Shown piece after piece: positions 16,401-24,511 of a stretch of DNA of 48,988 bases. The notes beneath the pieces were generated by a model that saw nothing but the letters and a program-made list of their open reading frames with translations, made no database searches and was not told where the DNA came from. The stretch's first letter is position 1; each line of letters begins with the position of its first letter. Source of the DNA: JBBKWJ01 sp037968895 (GTDB lineage Bacteria; Actinomycetota; Acidimicrobiia; Acidimicrobiales; SZUA-35); assembly GCA_037968895.1 (NCBI GenBank), contig JBBKWJ010000193.1, positions 1 to 48,988 on the forward strand, read 5' to 3'. Made by a program: the position numbers and the translations under genes.

Positions 16401-17636
16401 TCAACTGCCGGTAGGGTCACTGGTCGGTGGTGCGGGTGGCAGGGGATCAGGCAGCATTGGCACCGTGAACCCTCCTTGTCGCCCGAGAAGGGTTGCACGA
16501 CTGATCGAGGATGAGCCAAACCGATGCCTGACGTTGTCGAGCGCATTGTCGAGCTCGGGCGACGAGCGATCGTCGAACTGGAGTGTTTGCTGAACGGCAT
16601 CGGCGGACGAGAGATTGGCGATGGTCAGACCGAGCAGCGTGAGGCGGCGCTCGAGTATCTCGTCGCGGCGGGCGACAAGGAGACACCTGGCCGCGTCGAG
16701 GACTGATGCGGTCGATCCGGTCGCATCGCTGAGAGTGTGCGAGCGGGTGTCACGGGTGAAGTCGCCAAACCGGAATCGGAGCGTGACTGTGCGGCCAACC
16801 CGATGTCCATCACGGAGTCGACGACATACCCGTTCGACAAGCTCGAGTAGCACCGTTTCGATGTCCGCGAACGAGCGGCTTCGCTGCCCCAGGGCGCTCT
16901 GAGCGCCAATCGACGACCGTCGCTTTCCTGTGACAACGCGTCTGGCATCGTGGTTGTGGGACAGTGCGTGCAGGTGGCGGCCCGAACCAGTCCCGAGTAT
17001 TGAGACGAGCGGGCTTTCGCCCAATGCTGCGACCTGACCGACAGTGAAGATGCCTCGCTCTGCTAACTTCTCGGCTGTCTTTGGCCCTACGCCCCACAGT
17101 CGAGTGACCGGCAGCGGGTGGAGAAAGTCGAGTTCGCCGTCGGGTTCAACCACGAGCAGGCCGTCGGGTTTGCATACGCCGCTCGCCACTTTGGCCAAGA
17201 ACTTGGTGCGGGCCACGCCGACCGAAATGGCAAGCCCAACTTCTTGGGCGACACGCTCGCGGAGTTGGGCGGCGATGAACTCGGGAGTTCCAACAATTTT
17301 GCCGAGGCCCGAGACATCGAGGAAGGCTTCGTCGATCGAGATTGGCTCGACGAGCGGAGTCGTGTCGTTGAAGATTTCGAAGACCCGACGACTGGCTTCG
17401 GTGTAGGCATCCATGCGGGGTGACACCGTGATGATCTTGGGGCAGAGCTCACGAGCCTGACCGATGTTCATGGCCGTGCGAACCCCCATCGATCGGGCCT
17501 CGTAGCTTGCGGCAAGGATGACGCCTCCACCAACCGCCATGGCCTTCCCCCGCAGTTCAGGGCGATCGCGCTGCTCGACCGATGCGTAGAACGCATCAAG
17601 ATCAGCGTGGAGAATCGTCGCACGAGACGAACACAT
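16401..17636 (-). CDS. dinB: DNA polymerase IV (Y-family translesion polymerase)
   Basis: 411 residues. Catalytic metal ligands are D12 in HADLDAFYASVE and D102-E103 in ISIDEAFLDV, with the fingers motif SYEARSMGVRTAM and the helix-hairpin-helix thumb region LWGVGPKTAEKL. A little-finger domain follows. The protein copies past damaged template bases with low fidelity. The C-terminus ends PPAPPTSDPTGS, and no QxxLF-type sliding-clamp motif is visible there. A LexA box covers the start codon, so SOS control is likely. It lies 17 bases downstream of the acyl-CoA ligase gene, so read-through from that operon is also possible. Confidence 0.95.
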   Translation of the reverse strand: MCSSRATILHADLDAFYASVEQRDRPELRGKAMAVGGGVILAASYEARSMGVRTAMNIGQARELCPKIITVSPRMDAYTEASRRVFEIFNDTTPLVEPISIDEAFLDVSGLGKIVGTPEFIAAQLRERVAQEVGLAISVGVARTKFLAKVASGVCKPDGLLVVEPDGELDFLHPLPVTRLWGVGPKTAEKLAERGIFTVGQVAALGESPLVSILGTGSGRHLHALSHNHDARRVVTGKRRSSIGAQSALGQRSRSFADIETVLLELVERVCRRLRDGHRVGRTVTLRFRFGDFTRDTRSHTLSDATGSTASVLDAARCLLVARRDEILERRLTLLGLTIANLSSADAVQQTLQFDDRSSPELDNALDNVRHRFGSSSISRATLLGRQGGFTVPMLPDPLPPAPPTSDPTGS

Positions 17637-17641
17637 GTTCG
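17628..17641. promoter_or_regulatory. LexA (SOS) box overlapping the dinB start codon
   Basis: CGAACACATGTTCG on the plus strand contains GAAC-N4-GTTC, the Gram-positive/actinobacterial LexA consensus. It spans the dinB ATG (17634-17636 on the complement). Confidence 0.8.
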
Positions 17642-17642
17642 T

Positions 17643-17648
17643 ACCATA
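17643..17648 (-). promoter_or_regulatory. Probable -10 element of leaderless promoter (dinB)
   Basis: Minus-strand TATGGT, six bases, then the ATG. The predicted transcription start falls inside the LexA box, so LexA binding would block initiation directly. Confidence 0.5.
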
Positions 17649-17653
17649 TCACG

Positions 17654-19123
17654 TCACGCCTCAAGTGCCTCTTGGGCCAGTTCGCGGAGTTTTGCCTTCT
17701 GGATCTTCACACCATTTGGGCCGTCAGTGACGGGGAACGAGTCGAGGCAGATGACTCGAACCGGACACTTAAACTTGGCCAGCAGACTTTGGCAGTGGGC
17801 GATAACGGCCAACTCGTCGACCTCGTCGCCGAGCACAAATGCCACCGGTCGGGTCCCACTTGGCCCCGCCGCGGACACCACTTGTACGTCACTGATGCCA
17901 GCGAAGCCAAGCACCGCCTCTTCAATTTCGGCTGGGGCCACGAGGAAGCCGCCAAGCCGGAGTACGTCGCCCATCCTGGTCATGAAGGTGAAGCTGTCTG
18001 CCGCCTCGGTCGTGCCGAGGTCGCCAGTGCTGAACCACCGGTCGTGCATAGCGTTGTCGGTGAGCACGTGGTTAATCGCCTCGCCGCCCTCCGCGAGGTA
18101 CCCGGCAAACAGCGACGGCCCTCGAAGCTGAAGTTCGCCTTCAGTGCCGTGGGGGACGACGGCCCCAGAGTCGGGGTCGACCGCCCTCACTTCGGAGCGA
18201 GGTGAGACGAACTGGCCGCCTGCGAGTCGTCGAGTCTCGAGTGGACCCTTTCGCCCTCGAAACGCAAGGAGCGCCTGGACCTCGCTCATCCCGTAGAGGC
18301 CGCTGAGCGTGATGCCTCGTGTCTCCGCCCTCGCAGCGACGTCATCGAGGCTGGCGTTGAATGCCCCGTAGCCGCAGATCGTGAGCGAGCTGAGATCGCC
18401 GGGCTCCTGCAAGAGCCGATGAAACATGTCGTCCGAACCGTTCATCGCGACGATCGGCACCTGCTCGATCAACTGAGCGACGACGGTGGCATCGAAGCCA
18501 GTTGTGAGCCAGATCGGACTGTTGCCAGCAATCGCACTGCTGAAGCTGTTGAGCCCGAAGACTCCACAAAGGGGCAACGCAATCAGCATCGGCGTCTTGG
18601 GTGTGTAGCCAAACGACGGCGCTACAGCCATCGAGTGTTCGACGATTGAACGCTGCCGGTGGAGCACCATTTTGGGTTTGCTTGTGGTACCGCTCGTGGT
18701 GAACACCAGGAACGGATCGTCGGGCGAAGCAGGGTGGTTGGTTGGCGGCGAATCGTCGAGTCCGAGAAATTCGTCAGCAGTCATGACGAGGAGATCCGAG
18801 GGGAGCTCGGTGCCTCGATTCGTGAGCACGCCGGCCGCACCAGAACGAGCGATCAGCGTGGCCGCCTCGGTTGGGCTGTAACGAGTGTTGACGTTGACCG
18901 CGACGTAGCTCCCTGCGGCGCTGGCAGCGATGGCGGCGAGGTATGCGGGCCCATTCTCGAGCCAGATCGCGAGGCGGTCGCCCGTGCGCAGACCTTGATC
19001 CTTTAGGCCAGTAGCAATGCGGGTGCCGGCAGCCGCAAGTTCAGCGGCATCAATAGTCGACCCGTCGTCGACGGTGATGGTTGACGTTGAGTTGGCGAGC
19101 AACTTTAGGAATGTTGTCGTCAT
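17654..19123 (-). CDS. AMP-forming acyl-CoA synthetase/ligase (ANL superfamily), 489 aa
   Basis: Phosphate-loop motif TTSGTTSKPK at 142-151, then YGMSEVQ, RGPSLFAGYL, FSTGDLGT, and the hinge region GDVLRLGGFLVAPAEIEE. The C-terminal catalytic lysine is K473 in GVKIQKAKLRE. ANL enzymes activate a carboxylate as an adenylate and transfer it, usually to CoA. Acid specificity cannot be read from the sequence. The ATG overlaps the stop of the LLM oxidoreductase gene by four bases (ATGA), so the two are translated together. No carrier-protein or condensation domain is present, so a stand-alone CoA ligase is more likely than a peptide synthetase module. Confidence 0.92.
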   Translation of the reverse strand: MTTTFLKLLANSTSTITVDDGSTIDAAELAAAGTRIATGLKDQGLRTGDRLAIWLENGPAYLAAIAASAAGSYVAVNVNTRYSPTEAATLIARSGAAGVLTNRGTELPSDLLVMTADEFLGLDDSPPTNHPASPDDPFLVFTTSGTTSKPKMVLHRQRSIVEHSMAVAPSFGYTPKTPMLIALPLCGVFGLNSFSSAIAGNSPIWLTTGFDATVVAQLIEQVPIVAMNGSDDMFHRLLQEPGDLSSLTICGYGAFNASLDDVAARAETRGITLSGLYGMSEVQALLAFRGRKGPLETRRLAGGQFVSPRSEVRAVDPDSGAVVPHGTEGELQLRGPSLFAGYLAEGGEAINHVLTDNAMHDRWFSTGDLGTTEAADSFTFMTRMGDVLRLGGFLVAPAEIEEAVLGFAGISDVQVVSAAGPSGTRPVAFVLGDEVDELAVIAHCQSLLAKFKCPVRVICLDSFPVTDGPNGVKIQKAKLRELAQEALEA

Positions 19124-20193
19124 GATAAATGGGGGATGATGTCGGCGCCGACCGATTCGAGCACCTCGTAGCGGGGCTCAAGCGGCGGCAGAATCATGAG
19201 CTGATCGAGGCCAGCTTCGTCAAGATCTCGGAGACGGGTGAGAATCTGCTGCTTGGTTCCGACAAGGCAGGTCGCCTCGATCAGATCTTTGGTAATGAAT
19301 TGCTCCTCTTCGGGGAGCACCCAACAGTTGTGACCGGCGTGGGTCCGGAGATGGCGCTCTTCGGCTGGAACCTGATCGAGAAGGTCGACGTATTCAGGCC
19401 ACATTTCCTTTACTGGCCCAGACGGTTCGCGTCCGAATTGCGTCCACTGTTCGTAGGCGTAGTGCATGGAGGCGATGGCGAACGCTCCGCAGAGTTCTTT
19501 CGAGCGCTCAGAGTCGACCACCTCGCCCTCGTCAAGCACGACGACCGTGGTCAGCGTGCAGGTTGGGAATGACGCTCGAGTGATCTCTCTTCCTGCTTCG
19601 GATGCCATCTGGCGGAGGGCGGCCCAAACCCGTTCCATGCGCTCTGCCACCGGCGGTATCGAGAGCACGGCGCCGTCCCCATGCTTGGCCGCGAGTCCGA
19701 GCGATCGCGGGCCGAAGCCGCTCACGTACATCGGGATCGAGTCTTCGAGATTGACAAAACCGTGCGCGGGCATCAGATGGCGGATGAGTGACGACTGTCC
19801 ACGCCAATGAAACTCGGCGTCCTCGCCTCGCAGCAAGGGGCCAAGGACTCGCAGATACTCATCAAACTCGGCGATACGCATTGGCTTGTGCCCCATGATG
19901 CGCATCGCAGTATTGCCAGTGCCGATACCGCAGAACGTGCGGCCGGGCGCGATCTGATTGATTGTGGCCAAGGCGGCTGAAGTGACTGGCGCTGGTCGAG
20001 TGGCGGCCACCGCCACTCCAGTTCCCAGTCGAATTGTCGACGTGCGATCGGCCGCAAGCGCCATCGTCGCGTATGGATCGCTCCAGATCATTTGACTATC
20101 TGCGAACCAGGCACTCGCAAAACCAAGCTCTTCGGCCCTGACGATGTAGTCGACATCGTCGATCTTCGACGCAACACAAACCCCGAGTTCCAT
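19120..20193 (-). CDS. LLM-class (F420-type) flavin/deazaflavin oxidoreductase, 357 aa
   Basis: Bacterial luciferase-like TIM barrel. Family marks: ELGVCVASKIDDVDYIVRAE, GFASAWFADSQMIWSDPYAT, TIRLGTGVAVAATRPAPV, GRTFCGIGTGNTAMRIMG, and IPMYVSGFGPRSLGLAAKHG. The GTGNTA and RP(A)PV patterns are typical of F420-dependent members related to methylene-H4MPT reductase-like and glucose-6-phosphate dehydrogenase-like enzymes rather than FMN luciferases, but the cofactor is not certain. ATG at 20193 is chosen for GGGGGAG about nine bases upstream; the longer frame adds 11 unrelated residues. It is 45 bases after the ABC exporter and overlaps the ligase by ATGA. Confidence 0.88.
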   Translation of the reverse strand: MELGVCVASKIDDVDYIVRAEELGFASAWFADSQMIWSDPYATMALAADRTSTIRLGTGVAVAATRPAPVTSAALATINQIAPGRTFCGIGTGNTAMRIMGHKPMRIAEFDEYLRVLGPLLRGEDAEFHWRGQSSLIRHLMPAHGFVNLEDSIPMYVSGFGPRSLGLAAKHGDGAVLSIPPVAERMERVWAALRQMASEAGREITRASFPTCTLTTVVVLDEGEVVDSERSKELCGAFAIASMHYAYEQWTQFGREPSGPVKEMWPEYVDLLDQVPAEERHLRTHAGHNCWVLPEEEQFITKDLIEATCLVGTKQQILTRLRDLDEAGLDQLMILPPLEPRYEVLESVGADIIPHLS

Positions 20194-20238
20194 GCGCGCA
20201 GTCTCCCCCAAACAGGGCAAGCCCACAAAACTATGAGG

Positions 20239-22134
20239 TCAGGTGACTGATGCGGCGGCTCCGCTGAACTGGGAATTGTAGAGCTCGGCGTATGCGCCCT
20301 TAAGGGCGAGAAGCTCGTCGTGTGAACCCTGCTCTACGATTCGGCCGTCGTTCATGACGAGGATCGTGTCTGCGCCTCGGATGGTCGAGAGGCGGTGAGC
20401 GATTACGAAGCTGGTGCGGTTTTTCCGCAACGCACTCATTGCTTCTTGAATCAAGACTTCGGTCCGTGTGTCGACCGAGCTTGTCGCCTCGTCGAGGATC
20501 AGAATCGCTGGATCGGCAAGGAACGCGCGAGCGATGGTCATGAGCTGCTTTTCGCCTGCGCTGATGTTGTCGCCATCGTCGTTGATGACGGTGTCATACC
20601 CATCGGGCAGCGAGTGAACGAATCTGTCAACGTATGTGACAGATGCTGCCTCAAGTAGCTGCTCTTCGGTCGCTAATGGATTTCCATAGGCGATGTTGTC
20701 GCGGATCGTGCCGCCAAACAGCCACGTATCTTGAAGGACCATGCCGATCTTCGACCGAAGTTCGTTGCGGGGGATCGTCGCGATGTCTTTGCCGTCGAGG
20801 GTGATGGCTCCATCGTTGAGGTCGTAGAAGCGCATGATCAGATTAACAAGCGTTGTCTTTCCGGCGCCGGTTGGCCCGACGATGGCAACGGTCTGGCCCG
20901 GCTCGGCCACAACCGAAAGGTTCTCGATGAGCGGCTCATCTGGCAAGTAGGAGAACGACACATTGTCGAACTCGACTCGACCACGGGGCGGGGTTGGATT
21001 GATGGTCGGGACCTGGTCTTGGGTCTGTTCTGGTGCATCGATGAACTCAAGAACACGTTCGAGCGAGGCGACGCCGGATTGGAATGTTGTCGCCATGGAA
21101 GCAAGGTGCGACATCGGTCCAGAGAACTGGCGCGCGTACTGGATCATTGCTTGCATGTCGCCGACGCTGATTGCCCCGCTTGAGATTCTGAGACCACCGA
21201 CAACGGCGATAAGCACATACTGGATGTTGCCCATGAAAAGCATCGCCGGTTGGATCAGGCTTGACATGAACTGGGCACCAAAGCTGGCGTCGAACAGTGA
21301 GTCGTTCTCAGACCGGAACCGCTCTTCGGCTTCATGCTGGCGCCCGAAGCTTTTCACTACTGCGTGGCCGGTGAACACTTCTTCGACCTGGGCGTTGAGC
21401 ATGCCGGTGTGCTTCCACTGTTGCATGAACCGGGGGCGTGCCTTCCCGGCGATTTGCTTCATCACGAGGACCGACGCTGGCACCGTGATGAGGGCGACGA
21501 CGGCGAGCAGTGGCGAGATGACGAACATCATGACGGTGACGCCGATGAGGGTCAGCAGGCTGGTGAGGATTTGGCTCATGGTTTGCTGCAGGCTCTGAGC
21601 CAAGTTGTCAATGTCGTTGGTGACTCGGCTCAAAAGATCGCCACGGGGCTGACGATCGATGTAGCTAAGGGGCAAACGATTAAGTTTCTCCTCGACCTCG
21701 CTTCGCAGCGAGAACATCGTTCGCTGGACGACTCCAGCAAGGATGTAGGCCTGCATGTAGCTGAGTGCCCACGACGCGAGGTAGAGCGCCGCGACCAAGA
21801 ACAGCGTTTGGTGAAGATCGGCAAAGTCGATGCCTGGCCCGACGACGCCTTGCACGATGATGTCGGTCGCTTGACCAAGAAGTCGTGGACCGAGCACGAC
21901 AAGGATGACGCTGGACACCGTCAAGGTCATGACGAAGACGATCAGGCCTCGCTCGGGGCGTAAAAGGGTGCCAAGCCGGCGCACCGTGGCACTGAAGTTC
22001 GCACTCTTCTCGGCTGGCATGCCCGCAGAGGCGAATCGATTGCGGCTCCGCTCTGTGGCATTGCCACCAGCGTTGAGGATCTCGCGCTCTTCGTCGGTGG
22101 TGCCCTTATTCGGCTTCTTTGGTGTGTCGGTCAT
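20239..22134 (-). CDS. Heterodimeric ABC exporter, consensus-ATPase half, 631 aa
   Basis: Type I exporter half: a hydrophilic N-terminal extension of about 60 residues, six transmembrane helices, and a C-terminal nucleotide-binding domain. Walker A GPTGAGKTTL starts at 420, Walker B is ILILDEATS with D548 and catalytic E549, and the H-loop is H580 in IAHRLST. The signature is ISAGEKQ instead of LSGGQ. The partner encoded just upstream has the reverse pattern, so together they form one competent and one degenerate ATP site, as in TM287/288 and BmrCD. The ATG overlaps the partner stop (ATGA); the earlier in-frame start lies inside that gene. Exported substrate unknown. Confidence 0.93.
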   Translation of the reverse strand: MTDTPKKPNKGTTDEEREILNAGGNATERSRNRFASAGMPAEKSANFSATVRRLGTLLRPERGLIVFVMTLTVSSVILVVLGPRLLGQATDIIVQGVVGPGIDFADLHQTLFLVAALYLASWALSYMQAYILAGVVQRTMFSLRSEVEEKLNRLPLSYIDRQPRGDLLSRVTNDIDNLAQSLQQTMSQILTSLLTLIGVTVMMFVISPLLAVVALITVPASVLVMKQIAGKARPRFMQQWKHTGMLNAQVEEVFTGHAVVKSFGRQHEAEERFRSENDSLFDASFGAQFMSSLIQPAMLFMGNIQYVLIAVVGGLRISSGAISVGDMQAMIQYARQFSGPMSHLASMATTFQSGVASLERVLEFIDAPEQTQDQVPTINPTPPRGRVEFDNVSFSYLPDEPLIENLSVVAEPGQTVAIVGPTGAGKTTLVNLIMRFYDLNDGAITLDGKDIATIPRNELRSKIGMVLQDTWLFGGTIRDNIAYGNPLATEEQLLEAASVTYVDRFVHSLPDGYDTVINDDGDNISAGEKQLMTIARAFLADPAILILDEATSSVDTRTEVLIQEAMSALRKNRTSFVIAHRLSTIRGADTILVMNDGRIVEQGSHDELLALKGAYAELYNSQFSGAAASVT

Positions 22135-23867
22135 ACCCCTGCCGCCTCTCCGATTTGGGACGCAACAATTTCTGCGTACGTTGGACACTCTTCGAGCAGG
22201 TCGCTGTGAGTTCCCTTGCCAATCACACGGCCGTCCTCGAGGACGAGAATCTGGTCAGCATCTTGGATCGTCGATACTCGTTGGGCGACGATTACTACTG
22301 CGGCATCTGAAGTCTGAGGTGCCAGCGCCGCTCGAAGTCTGGTGTCGGTCAGGAGATCGAGGGCCGAGAACGAGTCGTCGAAAACATACAGCTCAGGCCG
22401 AACGATCAGGGCTCGTGCGATGGCCAGGCGCTGACGCTGGCCACCCGAAACGTTCGTGCCGCCTTGCGTGATCGGGCTGTCTAGGCCATCAGGCATTGAG
22501 CGAACGAAGTCGCTTGCCTGTGCCACGTCGAGCGCTTGCCACATCTCGGCTTCGGTCGCATCGGGGCGCCCAAACTGCAGGTTGCTGGCAACGGTGCCGG
22601 AAAAGAGATACGGCTTCTGGGGCACGTAGCCGACTTTGCTCCAGAGAAGGTCGGGGTCGAGCTGGCGAACATCAACGCCGTCGACGATGACACTGCCGCC
22701 CGTTGCATCGAACAACCGGGGAATGAGGTTGACGAGCGTCGTTTTTCCTGAGCCCGTGCTACCGATGATTGCAGTCGTTTGCCCGGCCTCGACTCGAAAC
22801 GAGATGTTGGATAGGACTGGCTGCTTGGCCCCCGCATAGTGGAAGCTCACATCGTCAAACTCGAGAGTGCCTCGCTCCGGAACCTCGGTTACTGGGTTGG
22901 CTGGCGCAACGACTGACGACGGAGTGTCGAGCACCGCATTGATGCGTTCGGCGGAGACGGCGGCCCGAGGAATCATTGAGACCATGAAGGTGGTCATCAC
23001 GATGGCAAAGAGGATCTGAATCAGGTAGGTGAGGTAGGCGACAACGGAGCCAATCTGGAGCTGGCCCGCGTCGATGCGATCGGCCCCGATCCAGAGCACT
23101 GCGATGCTGGAGATGTTGATAATCAACATCACGGTGGGGAACATGGCGGACATGAGTCGTCCGGCCTTAAGCGAGGTCTCAGTGAGCTCGGCGTTTGCCC
23201 CGGCGAAGCGGACTCGCTCTTCGGGCTCACGCACGAATGCCCGCACGACCCGGATTCCGGTTATCTGCTCCCGCAGCACTCGGTTGACTGAGTCGATGCG
23301 TATTTGCATGAGCTGAAATGAGGGGACCATCATCCAAACAATCGAGCCGAGCACGACTACGGCGATTGGCATTGCGAACAACAAGATGACGGAAAGCCCG
23401 ATGTCTTCCCGGAGCGCCATGATGATGCCGATCACCGTCGTGATTGGGGCGGTGACGAGCATCGTGCAGCCCATAACGACAAGCGTCTGGACCTGCTGAA
23501 CGTCGTTGGTGATTCGGGTGATGAGCGAAGGGGCGCCAAAGAGGCCAACCTCTCGCGCCGAGAACGCAGTGACCTGATGAAAGAGGTCACGGCGCACATC
23601 GCGGCCGAAGCTCATCGCTGCCTTGGCCCCGTACCAGACGGCGCCAACGGAGAAGATGATCTGCACCATCGTGAAGCCGAGCATGATCATGCCGGTTCGC
23701 CTGATGTAGGCGTTATCACCCGTTAGGACACCTTTGTCAATGATGTCAGCGTTGAGCGTTGGCAGGGTGAGCGAGGCGAAGGTCTGGATCGCTTGCAGCA
23801 CCACGATGATGATGAGGAGCGGCTTGTAGGGGCCGAGGTGGGTCCGGAGAAGTTGGCGGAGGCTCAT
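22131..23867 (-). CDS. Heterodimeric ABC exporter, degenerate-ATPase half, 578 aa
   Basis: Six-helix transmembrane domain followed by a nucleotide-binding domain with Walker A GSTGSGKTTLV (from 369) and a canonical signature VSGGQRQRLAIARAL. Walker B reads VFDDSFSALD, with Asp498 where the catalytic Glu should be, and the switch histidine is replaced by Gln529 (VAQRVST). These changes are usual in the degenerate subunit of TM287/288-type pumps. ATG at 23867 overlaps the TetR stop by ATGA. With the other half it should pump a hydrophobic compound or lipid out of the cell, under control of the adjacent TetR. Confidence 0.93.
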   Translation of the reverse strand: MSLRQLLRTHLGPYKPLLIIIVVLQAIQTFASLTLPTLNADIIDKGVLTGDNAYIRRTGMIMLGFTMVQIIFSVGAVWYGAKAAMSFGRDVRRDLFHQVTAFSAREVGLFGAPSLITRITNDVQQVQTLVVMGCTMLVTAPITTVIGIIMALREDIGLSVILLFAMPIAVVVLGSIVWMMVPSFQLMQIRIDSVNRVLREQITGIRVVRAFVREPEERVRFAGANAELTETSLKAGRLMSAMFPTVMLIINISSIAVLWIGADRIDAGQLQIGSVVAYLTYLIQILFAIVMTTFMVSMIPRAAVSAERINAVLDTPSSVVAPANPVTEVPERGTLEFDDVSFHYAGAKQPVLSNISFRVEAGQTTAIIGSTGSGKTTLVNLIPRLFDATGGSVIVDGVDVRQLDPDLLWSKVGYVPQKPYLFSGTVASNLQFGRPDATEAEMWQALDVAQASDFVRSMPDGLDSPITQGGTNVSGGQRQRLAIARALIVRPELYVFDDSFSALDLLTDTRLRAALAPQTSDAAVVIVAQRVSTIQDADQILVLEDGRVIGKGTHSDLLEECPTYAEIVASQIGEAAGV

Positions 23868-24472
23868 GAAGTTGCCTTCTCGTTGCGTGGGTGTGCGGGA
23901 TCACGATGGCGAGCACCGTTGAGGAAGAAGTTGACAATCTCGTCTGGGGCGGTTGCCTCGCCACCGACCATTGGGTGAGTCAGAGAGACGGTCAGTGCCT
24001 GAAGAAGTCGGGCGGCTGATTTCGGCGTGAGTGCAACCTGATTCGTTTGGCGGCCGAAGAGGGCAACGAGAGCAGGGCTTTCAGGAACAGGCCGAGCAAC
24101 CTTTTCTCGCAAGGTGGGACCGACCGATGAGAGAAGGTTCCAGATGTTCACAACTCGCAGAGAAAGAATCTGAACCGCGTGCTCGAGTTGTTCGTCGAAC
24201 GAGCCTTCTGGATCGATATCGGTCAGCGCCTGTTCAAAATCGGCTCGGTCGATGATGGCAGCCAGCGTCTCGGTCAGTAACTCGTCTTTATCGGTAAAAA
24301 CGCTCCAAATAGTTCCCTCGGCGACACCAGCCGCCTCGGCAATCTGGCGCGAGGTCACCTTCTCGCCGTAAGTAACGAGCAGGGGGCGTGTCGCTTCGAC
24401 AATGGCCGCTCGTCGTTCGTGCGGAGGCAACGCGGCGGCGCGTCGCGGCTTCTTTGTTGCGGCTGATGGCAT
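23864..24472 (-). CDS. TetR/AcrR-family regulator of the ABC exporter operon, 202 aa
   Basis: N-terminal helix-turn-helix over about residues 15-65: ERRAAIVEATRPLLVTYG, then VTSRQIAEAAGVAEGTIW, with SVFTDKDELL in place of the common YFxxKxxL. The ligand domain has no recognised subfamily. The ATG at 24472 has no Shine-Dalgarno sequence but lies five bases after TACGCT, suggesting a leaderless mRNA. The dyad at the window axis begins within 36 bases of the start and overlaps that promoter, so autorepression is likely. It is translationally coupled to the exporter half downstream. What truly lies upstream in the genome is hidden by the mirror. Confidence 0.92.
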   Translation of the reverse strand: MPSAATKKPRRAAALPPHERRAAIVEATRPLLVTYGEKVTSRQIAEAAGVAEGTIWSVFTDKDELLTETLAAIIDRADFEQALTDIDPEGSFDEQLEHAVQILSLRVVNIWNLLSSVGPTLREKVARPVPESPALVALFGRQTNQVALTPKSAARLLQALTVSLTHPMVGGEATAPDEIVNFFLNGARHRDPAHPRNEKATS

Positions 24473-24477
24473 GAGGC

Positions 24478-24483
24478 AGCGTA
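24478..24483 (-). promoter_or_regulatory. Probable -10 element of leaderless promoter (TetR of the ABC operon, left copy)
   Basis: Minus-strand TACGCT, five bases, then the ATG at 24472. Any -35 would lie across the symmetry axis, in sequence that may be artefactual. Confidence 0.4.
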
Positions 24484-24485
24484 AC

Positions 24486-24503
24486 TGAGTGAGCGCTCAC
24501 TCA
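24486..24503. promoter_or_regulatory. TetR operator dyad at the exact symmetry axis
   Basis: TGAGTGAGC|GCTCACTCA, centred on 24494|24495 and extended by symmetry to GTAAC...GTTAC at 24481-24508. TGAGTGA-type half-sites are common TetR operators, and this one touches the -10 of tetR. Because the whole window is mirrored, only one half-site is independent evidence. Confidence 0.6.
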
Positions 24504-24505
24504 GT

Positions 24506-24511
24506 TACGCT
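24506..24511 (+). promoter_or_regulatory. Probable -10 element of leaderless promoter (TetR of the ABC operon, right copy)
   Basis: Plus-strand TACGCT five bases before the ATG at 24517; mirror of 24478-24483. Confidence 0.4.
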
